This document shows positions 44,572 through 53,355 of a stretch of 64,000 nucleotides of DNA, piece after piece (position 1 is the stretch's first letter; each line of letters opens with the position of its first letter). The position numbers and the translations under genes were made by a program. The stretch covers positions 1,279,519 to 1,343,518 of the forward strand of contig JAHBVO010000002.1 in the NCBI GenBank assembly GCA_019637435.1, in the 5' to 3' direction. The notes under the pieces are model-generated. The model saw nothing but the letters and a program-made list of their open reading frames with translations. It searched no databases and had not been told where the DNA came from. The stretch comes from Candidatus Obscuribacterales bacterium. Lineage in GTDB: Bacteria > Cyanobacteriota > Vampirovibrionia > Obscuribacterales > Obscuribacteraceae.

Positions 44572-47500
44572 CTACTTTTTAGGCTTTTCATCAGCTGCGA
44601 GTGGAGGCTTCGCTTCGGCTGGAACTGGAGGTTTCGGGTCGGCTACAACCGGAGGTTTCGCTTCGGCTGGAACTGGAGGTATCGGATCGGCTACAACCGG
44701 AGGTTTCGCTTCGGCTGGAACTGGAGGTTTCGGATCGGCTACAACCGGAGGTTTCGCTTCGGCTGGAACTGGAGGTTTCGGATCGGCTGCAACTGGAGGT
44801 TTCGCGTCGGTTGGAACTGCAGGTTTCGGATCGGCCGCAACTGGAGGTTTCGCTTCGGTTGTAACTGCAGGTTTCGGATCGGCTGCAACTGGAGGTTTCG
44901 CTTCTGTCGCGACTGGCGGTTTCGCTTCTGTTGCAACTGGAGGTTTTGGATCGGCTGTAGCTGCAGGCTTCGCTTCGGTTGCGACTGGAGGTTTCGCCTC
45001 AGGTGAAACTGGAGGCTTCGCTTCTGTTGCAACGGGAGGCTTTGCAGCGGCTGCGACTGACGGTTTCGCATCGGCTACAACTGGAGGCTTAGCTTCGGCT
45101 GAAACTGTTGGCTTCGCATCAGCTGGTGCCTTCGCATCAACTGCAGGTTTCGCATCATCTGCAGCTGGAGGCTTCGTCTCTGCTGCAGCTGCTGATGGAG
45201 TGTCATGAACGATGAAAGGCTTCGTCTTTTCAAGCAGTAGTTTAATAAGTTTTCCGGTTTGCGATAAGTGTTCTTTCCTTCTCAGAATGGCGTCCGTGAT
45301 ACTGCTATGGTCTTGATCCTTAAGCAGGCTCTTGCCATCAACCAGCGTGGCGAAAAGGAAGTAAAGCCCCGGAATAACCAACACGCCAATTACGGTGCCC
45401 GCAACCATCCCACCCAAGGCGGATGAACCCAGGGTGCGATTCCCCACTGCCCCGGCGCCATGCGACACGACAAGGGGGATAAGCCCAGCGACAAACGCAA
45501 AGGACGTCATCAGGATAGGCCTAAACCGCATCCTGGCGCCTTCGAGGGCGGCGTTTCGCAACGATAAGCCTTCATTCCTTTTTTGAACGGCAAACTCGAC
45601 GATTAGCACAGCATTTTTACCCAACAGTCCAAGCAGGGTAATAATAGCGATTTGTGCGTACACATCGTTAGCCAAACCCATCACTTGCAGCATTGTAAAC
45701 GAGCCAAAAATACCGACCGGCAAGGAAAAGAGAACCGCCAATGGTAGTACAAAACTCTCGTATTGGGCTGCCAACACTAGATAGACGAAAAGCACTACGA
45801 TGCAAGAGATAATAACAAACTCATTACCTCGCTTCGCTTCGTCGTAGGCCAGGTCTTCCCAGGCAATGTCGTATTCGCGAGATAGAGTATCTTTAGCCAC
45901 TTCGCGGATAGCGTTAATGGCGTCGCCAGACGTGTACCCTTTCGACGGAAAACCGCGAATGGCGGCAGAGTTGTACATGTTATAGCGTGTAATTTCGTTG
46001 GCGCCTTTTGATTTTTTTAGAGTCATAAACGATGAGTATGGAACCATGTCCCCATCCTCATTTTTCACAAACTGGGTTTCCAAATCCTCCAGGTTTCTTC
46101 GATATTCAGGAGCTGCCTGCGTAAAGACTTTAAAAAACCGACCGAATTTAATAAAACCTTGCTCGTAGGAGCCGCTGAACATAACGTCAAGGTTTTTCAT
46201 AGCCGTGTCTATAGAAACACCTTTCTGCATGGCCGCCTGGTTATCGATGACGATTTCATATTGCGGGTATGAGGCATTGTAGAAGGTAAACAGCCCTGAA
46301 ATCTCTTTGCGCTTTCTCAGGTTTGTCATGAATTCTTGAGTGGCTTTCTGCAGCTCCTGGTAGCGGAGATCTCCGGTTTTATCCAGTAATCGAAGTGAAA
46401 AGCCACCGGAGGAGCCAAAGCCAGGAATCGCCGGCGGTTCAAAAAATTCAATCGTACCTGGCAACCCACCAGTGTTGTGCTCTAATTCCTCAATAATTTC
46501 ATGGACGTTTTGTTTGCGTTCTTCCCAGTTTTTCAGGTTGATAAGGCAGGTTCCAGCGTTGGAGCCTCTGCCTTCTGTCATGATTTCGTATCCCGCCATC
46601 GACGTCACCGATTCGACCCCGTCAATCTTTTCGGTTCTTTTTTGCAGCTGGCCCATCACCTTGTTGGTGTACTCCAGCGAAGATCCCGGTGGTGTTTGAA
46701 CGATAGCGTAGATGGTGCCCTGGTCTTCATTCGGGACAAAGCCGGAGGAAACCTGTCCGCTCATATAAACAATGCCGTAAGCGAATGCAACGATGACGCC
46801 CAAGCATATTACTCTTTGCGTGACGAAACGATTTAGCAGCCACATGTAGCAGCTAGTTAGTACTTCGAAAGCGGCATTGAATCGGCCGATAAACCATTGA
46901 AACACGTTGAGGCGAGAGGGTTTGTGCCCGGAATGGTTTTTGAGAAACATGGCGCATAAAACAGGTGTTAGCGTTAACGCCACCAAAGCCGATACCAAAA
47001 TGCCGCTAACCATCGTGACGGAAAACTGCCGGTAAAATACGCCCACCGGACCGGGAATGAAGGCTATTGGCACAAACACCGAAATCATCACGGCCGTGAT
47101 GGCGAGAATAGCGCTTCCCAGTTCGCCCATGGCTTTTTGCGTCGCCGCATAAGGCGATAGCGACGGGTCTTTCTCCATATTACTGTGGACGGCTTCAATC
47201 ACCACAATGGCATCATCCACCACGATACCGACGGCTAGTACCAGAGCAAATAAGGTAATCAGGTTAATGGACATACCAAACACCGGGAGCACCAAAAATG
47301 CCCCTACTAGTGAAATAGGTACGGCAATGACAGGAATGACGGTGGAACGCCAGTCTCCCAAGAACAGAAAGACGACCAAAGTGACCAGAATAAACGCATC
47401 TCGGATTGTGTCGATGACTTGCTCAATCGAGGCGTCTAAAAACTTGGAGACATCGTAGCTGTACTGGACGTGTATACCGTCTGGAAATGCCTTGGAGAGT

Positions 47501-48438
47501 TCGCTGATTTTCTCTTTGACCTTTTTGATGACTTCCCTGCCATTGCTATCGGCAGTCTGTTTCAGCACGAAAGACGCAGAGGACTTTCCATCTAGATTCA
47601 GGTAAATATCATAAAACTCACTACCCAGCTCGACGTAGGCGATGTCCTTGAGCTTGACCATTTCACCAAACCCGGAGCTTTTGATAATGATATTTTCGTA
47701 TTGCTCGGGCTCGGTATAGCGGCCGACGTAGTTAAGCACATATTCTGTAGCCTGGGCATTTTTGCCGGAGCTGATGCCGAGACGGCCAGGACGAGCAATA
47801 AGACTTTGCCCTTTAACGGCCTCGACCACGTCTTCAGAAGAGATATTGTAGGCTCGCATGCGATCAGGCTTCAGCCACAGCCGCATGGCATAGGTTCTGC
47901 TGCCCAATAAGCTCGCGTTGGCAACCCCTGGAATCCGTTGGATTTCCGGTATCAGCTTGGTATAGGCGTAATTAAACAGATACTTCTGATCAAAGGACTT
48001 TGAGTCAGAATACAAATCCACATACATCAGCATGGAGGGCTGTAGGGGTCTAATGATGACGCCCTCTCGCTGAACGAGATCAGGTAATGTGTTCATCACC
48101 TGGTCAACCCGGGTTTTGACGCTAACCACCGCCTGGTTGGGGTCTGTACCTGGTTCAAACACCAAACGGACAGTGGCCTCACCGGCACTGGTCGCATCGG
48201 AGGACATGTAGCGCATGCCCGGCACGCCGTTAATTGCCGCTTCCAGTGGAATCAGCGTCGACTCGGTGAGCACGTTGGCACTGGCACCGGGGTAGGCGAT
48301 AAAGAGGTTGACGACAGTGGGCGCAATTTGGGGGAATTGTGAAATAGGAAGCTGCACAATGGACAGGCAGCCGAGGAAAACGATCAAAATCGAGATAACA
48401 ATTCCGAGTACCGGCCGTTTAAGGATGTTACGAAACAT
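44572..48438 (-). CDS. RND multidrug efflux pump (HAE1/AcrB-like) with Pro/Ala/Lys repeat tail
   Basis: 1288 residues. Residues 1-1077 are a complete AcrB-type pump: PVLGIVISILIVFLG start, proton-relay Asp pair in VGIVVDDAIVVIEA, GFVPNEDQGTIYAIVQTPPG, and the conserved LGLLGKNAVLIVEFA near TM10. The pump takes up drugs or other amphiphiles from the periplasm or membrane using H+. The remaining 211 residues are an Ala/Pro/Lys repeat (AKPPVxA units) that AcrB lacks; on topology it would be in the cytoplasm. It is 17 bases after the adaptor and 10 before the channel gene, so the three form one operon. Confidence 0.93.
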   Translation of the reverse strand: MFRNILKRPVLGIVISILIVFLGCLSIVQLPISQFPQIAPTVVNLFIAYPGASANVLTESTLIPLEAAINGVPGMRYMSSDATSAGEATVRLVFEPGTDPNQAVVSVKTRVDQVMNTLPDLVQREGVIIRPLQPSMLMYVDLYSDSKSFDQKYLFNYAYTKLIPEIQRIPGVANASLLGSRTYAMRLWLKPDRMRAYNISSEDVVEAVKGQSLIARPGRLGISSGKNAQATEYVLNYVGRYTEPEQYENIIIKSSGFGEMVKLKDIAYVELGSEFYDIYLNLDGKSSASFVLKQTADSNGREVIKKVKEKISELSKAFPDGIHVQYSYDVSKFLDASIEQVIDTIRDAFILVTLVVFLFLGDWRSTVIPVIAVPISLVGAFLVLPVFGMSINLITLFALVLAVGIVVDDAIVVIEAVHSNMEKDPSLSPYAATQKAMGELGSAILAITAVMISVFVPIAFIPGPVGVFYRQFSVTMVSGILVSALVALTLTPVLCAMFLKNHSGHKPSRLNVFQWFIGRFNAAFEVLTSCYMWLLNRFVTQRVICLGVIVAFAYGIVYMSGQVSSGFVPNEDQGTIYAIVQTPPGSSLEYTNKVMGQLQKRTEKIDGVESVTSMAGYEIMTEGRGSNAGTCLINLKNWEERKQNVHEIIEELEHNTGGLPGTIEFFEPPAIPGFGSSGGFSLRLLDKTGDLRYQELQKATQEFMTNLRKRKEISGLFTFYNASYPQYEIVIDNQAAMQKGVSIDTAMKNLDVMFSGSYEQGFIKFGRFFKVFTQAAPEYRRNLEDLETQFVKNEDGDMVPYSSFMTLKKSKGANEITRYNMYNSAAIRGFPSKGYTSGDAINAIREVAKDTLSREYDIAWEDLAYDEAKRGNEFVIISCIVVLFVYLVLAAQYESFVLPLAVLFSLPVGIFGSFTMLQVMGLANDVYAQIAIITLLGLLGKNAVLIVEFAVQKRNEGLSLRNAALEGARMRFRPILMTSFAFVAGLIPLVVSHGAGAVGNRTLGSSALGGMVAGTVIGVLVIPGLYFLFATLVDGKSLLKDQDHSSITDAILRRKEHLSQTGKLIKLLLEKTKPFIVHDTPSAAAAETKPPAADDAKPAVDAKAPADAKPTVSAEAKPPVVADAKPSVAAAAKPPVATEAKPPVSPEAKPPVATEAKPAATADPKPPVATEAKPPVATEAKPPVAADPKPAVTTEAKPPVAADPKPAVPTDAKPPVAADPKPPVPAEAKPPVVADPKPPVPAEAKPPVVADPIPPVPAEAKPPVVADPKPPVPAEAKPPLAADEKPKK
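44575..45208. repeat. Imperfect 30-base tandem repeats coding the RND pump tail
   Basis: About 20 imperfect units of 30 bases; the unit pairs into a 60-base higher-order repeat near the 3' end of the gene. In the minus-strand frame each unit encodes ten residues of the type AKPPVPAE/AKPPVVAD. Such repeats can change copy number without disturbing the frame. Confidence 0.85.
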
Positions 48439-48455
48439 AGTTGGCCGAACCTAAC

Positions 48456-49613
48456 CTACTCTGCATACAGTTTTAAATTCTCAATCACAGTTTTGGGATC
48501 AATCAGCTTGTAGCTGATTTTGTCGCCTTTATCTAGTTTGTTCTGTCGCTCAAGCAGGAACATCTCGTCAGGTCTTATACCAGAGGCGACGACGTAAACG
48601 TTGGGCTCCTCGCGGGCCACCTTGATCTCACGTTCGTGAATCAACCCGTTTTTGTCGACGACAAGCAGAAAGCGTTTATCTAAGACTTCAAACGTTGATT
48701 TCTGAGGCACAATGACTGCTTGATTGACCTTCCTGGGCCACAAAATTTTGCCTGTTTGCCCGTAACGCAACAGGGCGTGAGGGTTGTTGAAGCTCGCTCG
48801 AAAGGCAATATTACCCGAGGTACTATTAAAGTCTGACTGGATGACTTCTATAGTTCCGGTTTCAGGATAGATTTCCTTGTTGGCGAGTTCCAGTTGGACG
48901 TTCTGAGAAAGTCGCTTGTTCTTCATATACTCAAGGTACTGGGCTTCGGGCACATTGAAGTACACCCAAAGTCGATGGGTATCACTCAAGGTGGTTAACA
49001 GTTGGTTTTCTTCCAGCAGGCTGCCCAGCCTGATATCACCAAACCGACCTATCAGCCCATCAAACGGGGCTCGAATTTCGGTAAAGCCCAAGTGCGTTTT
49101 GGCTAGCTCTAGTTCCGCTTTGACTTTCGCAAGCTTGGCGGCAGACATGGCGGCTTCAGTGGACGAAATAATATCTTTGTCTACAAGTGCCTGGTTATTC
49201 TCCAGCTCAATTTGCAGAAGCTCAACCTCTGCTTGTGATTTTTGAACATCGGCTTCGTAGACACTGGGCTTTATCTGAAAAAGCAGTTGTCCCTGACGAA
49301 CAGTTTCTCCTTCGTCTACGAGAACATTTTGCAGGTACCCCTTCTCTAACGAACGAATTTCAATATGCTGTATGGCTCTAATCTGGCAGACATATTCATC
49401 GTTGAGCGTCAGGTCTTTGACTAAGGGTTTACTGACTTCGTAAGTCGTATGCGAAGCTTCTTCAGCATTCTGTGTCGGGTCTTTGCCAATCTTGAATTGG
49501 TGTGCAACATGCGCAGCGGCTTCGCTGTCAAGCGATTCATGACAGCCTGATGTGAACAGTAGGAGAAGTAGGGCGCTGGAACACAGTGACAGTGTTTTAA
49601 ACAGTTTCATCAT
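48456..49613 (-). CDS. RND periplasmic adaptor lipoprotein
   Basis: 385 residues. A lipoprotein signal (LLLFTSGCHES) anchors it to the inner membrane. Adaptor features: VRAIQHIEIRSLEKGYLQNVLVDEGETVRQGQLLFQI lipoyl half, a helical hairpin, TEIRAPFDGLIGR the second half, then a beta-barrel and membrane-proximal domain. The order adaptor, pump, channel matches mexAB-oprM. A second ATG one codon in is an equal start. No regulator is encoded beside it; the gap upstream is 351 bases. Confidence 0.92.
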   Translation of the reverse strand: MMKLFKTLSLCSSALLLLLFTSGCHESLDSEAAAHVAHQFKIGKDPTQNAEEASHTTYEVSKPLVKDLTLNDEYVCQIRAIQHIEIRSLEKGYLQNVLVDEGETVRQGQLLFQIKPSVYEADVQKSQAEVELLQIELENNQALVDKDIISSTEAAMSAAKLAKVKAELELAKTHLGFTEIRAPFDGLIGRFGDIRLGSLLEENQLLTTLSDTHRLWVYFNVPEAQYLEYMKNKRLSQNVQLELANKEIYPETGTIEVIQSDFNSTSGNIAFRASFNNPHALLRYGQTGKILWPRKVNQAVIVPQKSTFEVLDKRFLLVVDKNGLIHEREIKVAREEPNVYVVASGIRPDEMFLLERQNKLDKGDKISYKLIDPKTVIENLKLYAE

Positions 49614-49964
49614 CCATTGTTTGTTACCTGTGACAATGATTTTCAGCTTACAGCACGGTTGTGACGGTGAAGTGTTCGTCCGCTTCCTGAGGTGGTCGAA
49701 AAATAGTTTTGTAAAGGGATTGGACTTTAGTTCTAAGCAAATTGTCCGGAGAAGCCCATTTTGGCGCAGAACCGCATGTTTCTGTGCCAGTTCACTAGTC
49801 GGTTAGATTAGAACCTGTAAATGCTTAGACTCCTTGCCATTTAAATGATTTACCGTCATACTTGACATGTCGCAAATAAATTGTCGGGAAAGCAAGGGCG
49901 CTGAGGCGTCTCTCTTGCAACTCGAACAAGGTAACCGCCCCCCACCAACACTGGAGGACGACAG
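49614..49964. other. Divergent gap upstream of the RND operon
   Basis: 351 bases between the RND operon and the small membrane protein gene. No coding frame or repeat stands out. A TTGACA at 49862-49867 could be a -35 box for the right-hand gene, but no good -10 follows. Confidence 0.4.
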
Positions 49965-50252
49965 ATGGCGTTCAAAAATAAGTTCAACCTCGGTAACGAA
50001 ATTCTCTTCGTATCGATCATAGCTCTGGTATTTGCGCCCCATGACTACAAGCTTCCTGGTTTAGGGATTCTCTGTTTTTCCCTGGTAACCGCTGCATTTA
50101 TCGATTGGAAAAAGAACTCAAAGCGCGTCAGACGCATCACCAAGCGCGTTGCATCCTGCAGCTGTGTGAAAGCTAGAGAGACGATTACGCACATGCACGT
50201 GCCTAAACTGTTTCAGATCAATTGCACCGTATGCGGTGCAGAAGCAAGATAG
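49965..50252 (+). CDS. Small membrane protein with C-terminal Cys-rich segment
   Basis: 95 residues, started by a strong ribosome site (GGAGG, eight bases before the ATG). Two hydrophobic stretches (about 12-30, 35-48), a basic loop (KKNSKRVRRITKR), then CSC and later CTVC. The paired CxC/CxxC could bind zinc. No family recognised. It is divergent from the RND operon. Confidence 0.65.
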   Translation: MAFKNKFNLGNEILFVSIIALVFAPHDYKLPGLGILCFSLVTAAFIDWKKNSKRVRRITKRVASCSCVKARETITHMHVPKLFQINCTVCGAEAR

Positions 50253-50273
50253 TTCAAATCGACCCAGCCAAAC

Positions 50274-51500
50274 TCACTGTTCGTGCGCCACTGAGTCGGG
50301 GTGGCGTGCTTTAGTTGCCACGTGCTTGCCTTTGGGGCCGGCTTTGCCGCTCGCAAGCATGGCATCGGTCAGGGCGAATTTTGCCAGTGGTTCACGGGAG
50401 TACGGCTTGAAAAACACCAGCTTGTAGCTGCTTTTCACGTTGTCCACGCTGAAGGTGATGTTGCTGTTGAGGTGACCGCCGGGCTTGATTTGGCTGGACG
50501 GCAAGCCCATATCGCCAAGGGGCGAGGGGAAGAACACGTTGCCCCGCTCGTCTTCCAGGCCAATTTCAAACGTGGAGAAAGTATTTTCTGTTTCATTCAG
50601 AATGTCCATCGCCAGCGCAATTTCGCCTACTCCGCCGGTCGGTCGGCGGTCAATGTGCATGCCCGCCACCTTAACCTGCAGACCAGGTATGCTGAAATCT
50701 TCCGCCGTCTCATCGGGCATGTTCATGGTGGGCAATTTCAGCGGCTCGCTCAGTTTGACGTGCATTTCGGCGCCCGGCTGGAGCGTCACGCTCTTACCCT
50801 TCATCAGCATGGCGAGTGTAAGCCCAGCAGCCCCACCAATGGCCGCTCCACCCGCCAGGGTGGTTCCATGGCTGGCCACCGCCCCATCCAGACCGCCAAA
50901 TTGCAGTGCCATTACCGTGCCCACCACGCCACCAACCGCGGTATAGCCCGCAGCGCGCCCGACGACTTTGGCTGCGGCTTTGCGTTTTGAATCCCGTGTG
51001 GTGCTGTTGCCTTCGATGGGGACTTTACGCCCGTCGGGCGTGATCAAATAGTCCAAGCGCGTGTTGATGTAGCCATTGCGGCCCGCGCGCTTCGGTCCCT
51101 CCAGTGCGCTCAGCACCCCGTGCACCAGCGTGCCCTTGGGTATCACCACCCGACCATCCACGAGCACGTCCTTGCTGATGTTGCCAAAGAACTCATCGCC
51201 TTCGGCTGTCTCTCCGGAGTCAATCTCTGTCGTAAGGTACATCTCCAGCATCGTATCTTGTGCCACCACTCGCACATCGCCCGTGTTGACGGTCGGGCTC
51301 TGCGGAGGGGGGCACTCGGTCTGTATGATGGTGCTTCGCAGCATCGGGGTTTCGCCGGCTTCGGTCGGGGCGTTAGCGGCAAAGGCGGATAGCGGTGCGG
51401 TAGCGCTCAGGCTAAGCACAAGACTCCAGGCGTATAGGGAACGGATGACGGGCACTCGGATAACTCCCGAAAGGTCACAGATTTCAAAGGTTTGTTTCAT
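50274..51500 (-). CDS. Secreted protein of unknown function with glycine-rich hydrophobic centre
   Basis: 408 residues from the ATG at 51500, preferred because GGAG precedes it and a signal peptide follows (IRSLYAWSLVLSLSATAPLSAFA). Residues 90-200 (EFFGNISKDVLVDGRVVIPKGTLVHGVL) recall the end of VirB10/TrbI-like beta-barrel proteins, but the match is partial. A Gly/Ala-rich hydrophobic region (about 190-260; AAGYTAVGGVVGTVMALQFGGL) looks like a glycine-zipper segment. The C-terminal part has a beta-rich look. It is not part of a conjugation cluster. GC content appears higher than in the neighbouring genes, which hints at transfer. Confidence 0.6.
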   Translation of the reverse strand: MKQTFEICDLSGVIRVPVIRSLYAWSLVLSLSATAPLSAFAANAPTEAGETPMLRSTIIQTECPPPQSPTVNTGDVRVVAQDTMLEMYLTTEIDSGETAEGDEFFGNISKDVLVDGRVVIPKGTLVHGVLSALEGPKRAGRNGYINTRLDYLITPDGRKVPIEGNSTTRDSKRKAAAKVVGRAAGYTAVGGVVGTVMALQFGGLDGAVASHGTTLAGGAAIGGAAGLTLAMLMKGKSVTLQPGAEMHVKLSEPLKLPTMNMPDETAEDFSIPGLQVKVAGMHIDRRPTGGVGEIALAMDILNETENTFSTFEIGLEDERGNVFFPSPLGDMGLPSSQIKPGGHLNSNITFSVDNVKSSYKLVFFKPYSREPLAKFALTDAMLASGKAGPKGKHVATKARHPDSVAHEQ

Positions 51501-51868
51501 GGGGCTCCACGGCGTCGAGCGCGTAATCAGAGCGTCGAGCACGAAGTGAGAGTAAGCTAGCGTTCGAAGTGAATAAGCAAAGCGCCAGCTTTGGGCCAAC
51601 CTTACATATCTTGCCACCGGGCACCAGTTGTAAGGCACTAGCTGTAATAATGCATAATCTATCCCAATCGTGCAAGCAGGTCTGCTTAAGGCAGAAATTG
51701 CGCATCATGAAGCTAATGCATCATGGGCGGTATCAACAATGTAGGCGTATATCTTTGTCTGTTGTGCAACCGGCGATTGTGGACCGCACCAAATATGATG
51801 GCAACAGATGCATTCGTCAGCAGTTCTTATTCGTCCCAAGTTGTTGCAAACTTTTGGACGTACGAACG
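51501..51868. other. Gap between the glycine-zipper protein and the PspA-like gene
   Basis: 368 bases, AT-rich compared with the gene on the left. No convincing frame in either direction. Confidence 0.4.
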
Positions 51869-52675
51869 CTATTTTTCAGGATTCTGACTTTGAATAGTGT
51901 GCTGCAATTTTTGCATGATCGATATGTTACGTTCCAAAATCCTTGCAAGCTTGGTCCAGGAGGAATTTGGTACAACACTCTTGGTTTGCAAATCAGGCAG
52001 AGAACTTGCAACCTCCAGTTCACAGTCCTCCACAAGCTTCTCGTAATCGTCCAAAGCCGACAAGATATCGCTTGAATCTAGATCTTTCATGGCTTCGATA
52101 ACATTCATGCTGGCTTCTGCTGCTGCATGTCGACTGGCCAGGATCAGTTTTTTAGTGTATGCGCTTTGCACAAGATTCTCGAATTCAGTTAGGCGCGCAC
52201 GCACCGCAAGATTGGACTTCCTTTGCTCCTCAAGCTGTTCTTCAAGCTTTGCACCAGCCTTGGCGTATTCTTTATGACGGTGCTGTGCAGTTAGTGTTAG
52301 TTCGGAGTTGTCTTTAGCAACCGCAGTTGATTCGCGGTCGCGCCAGGTCGCAACGTGCTCCTTGTTTTTCGCAAGCTGCTGTTCTAAGTGTTTTTCTGAA
52401 GCGATCCCTTGAGCGAGCGCCTGCCTGACGAAGAAGAGCTTTGACTGAAGCTCTTCGTAGGTGTCGTCAATTGATTCAGTCGGAAGTTCAATCGGACTTT
52501 GACGTCGGCCGGCTATGAAAGTACTGCCATACTTGGCAAATATTGTTTCCAAACGTTCTAAAACCGGCGTCCATGATGCTATATTGCCCTGCTCAAGCTC
52601 CGCTTCGAATGTGTCGAGCAAGCGCATAGCCTGATTTGCTAGAAGGCCAGGATTGTTTTGCGCTTCCGGTTGCAT
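51869..52675 (-). CDS. PspA/IM30 (Vipp1)-like coiled-coil protein
   Basis: 268 residues from the ATG at 52675 (a GTG two codons earlier is possible). Most of the protein is a long helical coiled coil with Ala/Glu/Gln/Lys spacing. YEELQSKLFFVRQALAQGIASEKHLEQQL, the WRDRESTAVAK block and LVQSAYTKKLILASRHAAAEA follow the PspA/IM30 pattern. Family members bind stressed membranes and form rings or rods. The N-terminal 70 residues differ from the usual amphipathic helix 1, so membrane binding may be altered. Divergent from an FKBP gene. Confidence 0.72.
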   Translation of the reverse strand: MQPEAQNNPGLLANQAMRLLDTFEAELEQGNIASWTPVLERLETIFAKYGSTFIAGRRQSPIELPTESIDDTYEELQSKLFFVRQALAQGIASEKHLEQQLAKNKEHVATWRDRESTAVAKDNSELTLTAQHRHKEYAKAGAKLEEQLEEQRKSNLAVRARLTEFENLVQSAYTKKLILASRHAAAEASMNVIEAMKDLDSSDILSALDDYEKLVEDCELEVASSLPDLQTKSVVPNSSWTKLARILERNISIMQKLQHTIQSQNPEK

Positions 52676-52801
52676 TGGCACTCTCTCTCTAAATCGATAG
52701 ATGGATCTCTCATTCTAGCTCATCAAAATCGAGGATAAGAAAGCCTTTTTCGCGACAGCAAGTATAATGTCACCAGTTGAACCTGGAGCGAGTCGAGCAA
52801 C

Positions 52802-53290
52802 ATGAAACTATTGTATTTTGTTTTTCTTTCAGCAGGTCTTGTCGTTTGTTCAATCATAACGACGAGCTCTTCCGCGTCAGCTTGGCCACTCAAGCATGGA
52901 ACCAAAAACACGACGCAGCAGGTATATCCACTGGGTCCAGACTCCGAAGGATTTTATACTTCGAGTACTGGATTGAAATTCCGCGATCTGAGCAAAGGTA
53001 AGGGACCGCGGCCGCGTGCGGGGCAGACTGTGGTCGTTCACTATACCGGCTGGCTCACGGACGGCAAAAAATTCGACAGCTCTCTCGATCGAGGTGAGCC
53101 GTTTGAATTCGTCCTTGGTACCGGACAGGTCATAAAAGGTTGGGATGAAGGTGTTAAGGGTATGAACATTGGCGGAAAACGCCGCCTGACGATCCCACCC
53201 CAATTGGGTTACGGTCAAACAGGCGCTGGCAATTCAATCCCTCCCAATGCAACGCTTGTCTTCGAGGTGGAGTTGCTTAGAGTGAAATAG
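52802..53290 (+). CDS. Secreted FKBP-type peptidyl-prolyl cis-trans isomerase
   Basis: 162 residues. A signal peptide (LLYFVFLSAGLVVCSIITTSSSASA) is followed by one FKBP domain: GQTVVVHYTGWLTDGKKFDSSLDRGEPFEFVLGTGQVIKGWDEGVKGM is near textbook, and the final IPPNATLVFEVELL is intact. The active-site aromatic and Asp residues are present. It should speed folding of envelope proteins. It lies 66 bases before the kinase gene on the same strand. Confidence 0.94.
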   Translation: MKLLYFVFLSAGLVVCSIITTSSSASAWPLKHGTKNTTQQVYPLGPDSEGFYTSSTGLKFRDLSKGKGPRPRAGQTVVVHYTGWLTDGKKFDSSLDRGEPFEFVLGTGQVIKGWDEGVKGMNIGGKRRLTIPPQLGYGQTGAGNSIPPNATLVFEVELLRVK

Positions 53291-53355
53291 ATTGAATGGC
53301 GCCCTACGCCTGGCGATAAGAATCAACCCAAAGGCAACAGTGGTTTGCGAACTGA

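Noticed and set aside
44564..45208. Plus-strand frame of 214 residues rich in Gly, Ala, Ser
   Set aside because: It is the complement of the repeat tail of the RND pump; the repeats give open frames on both strands.
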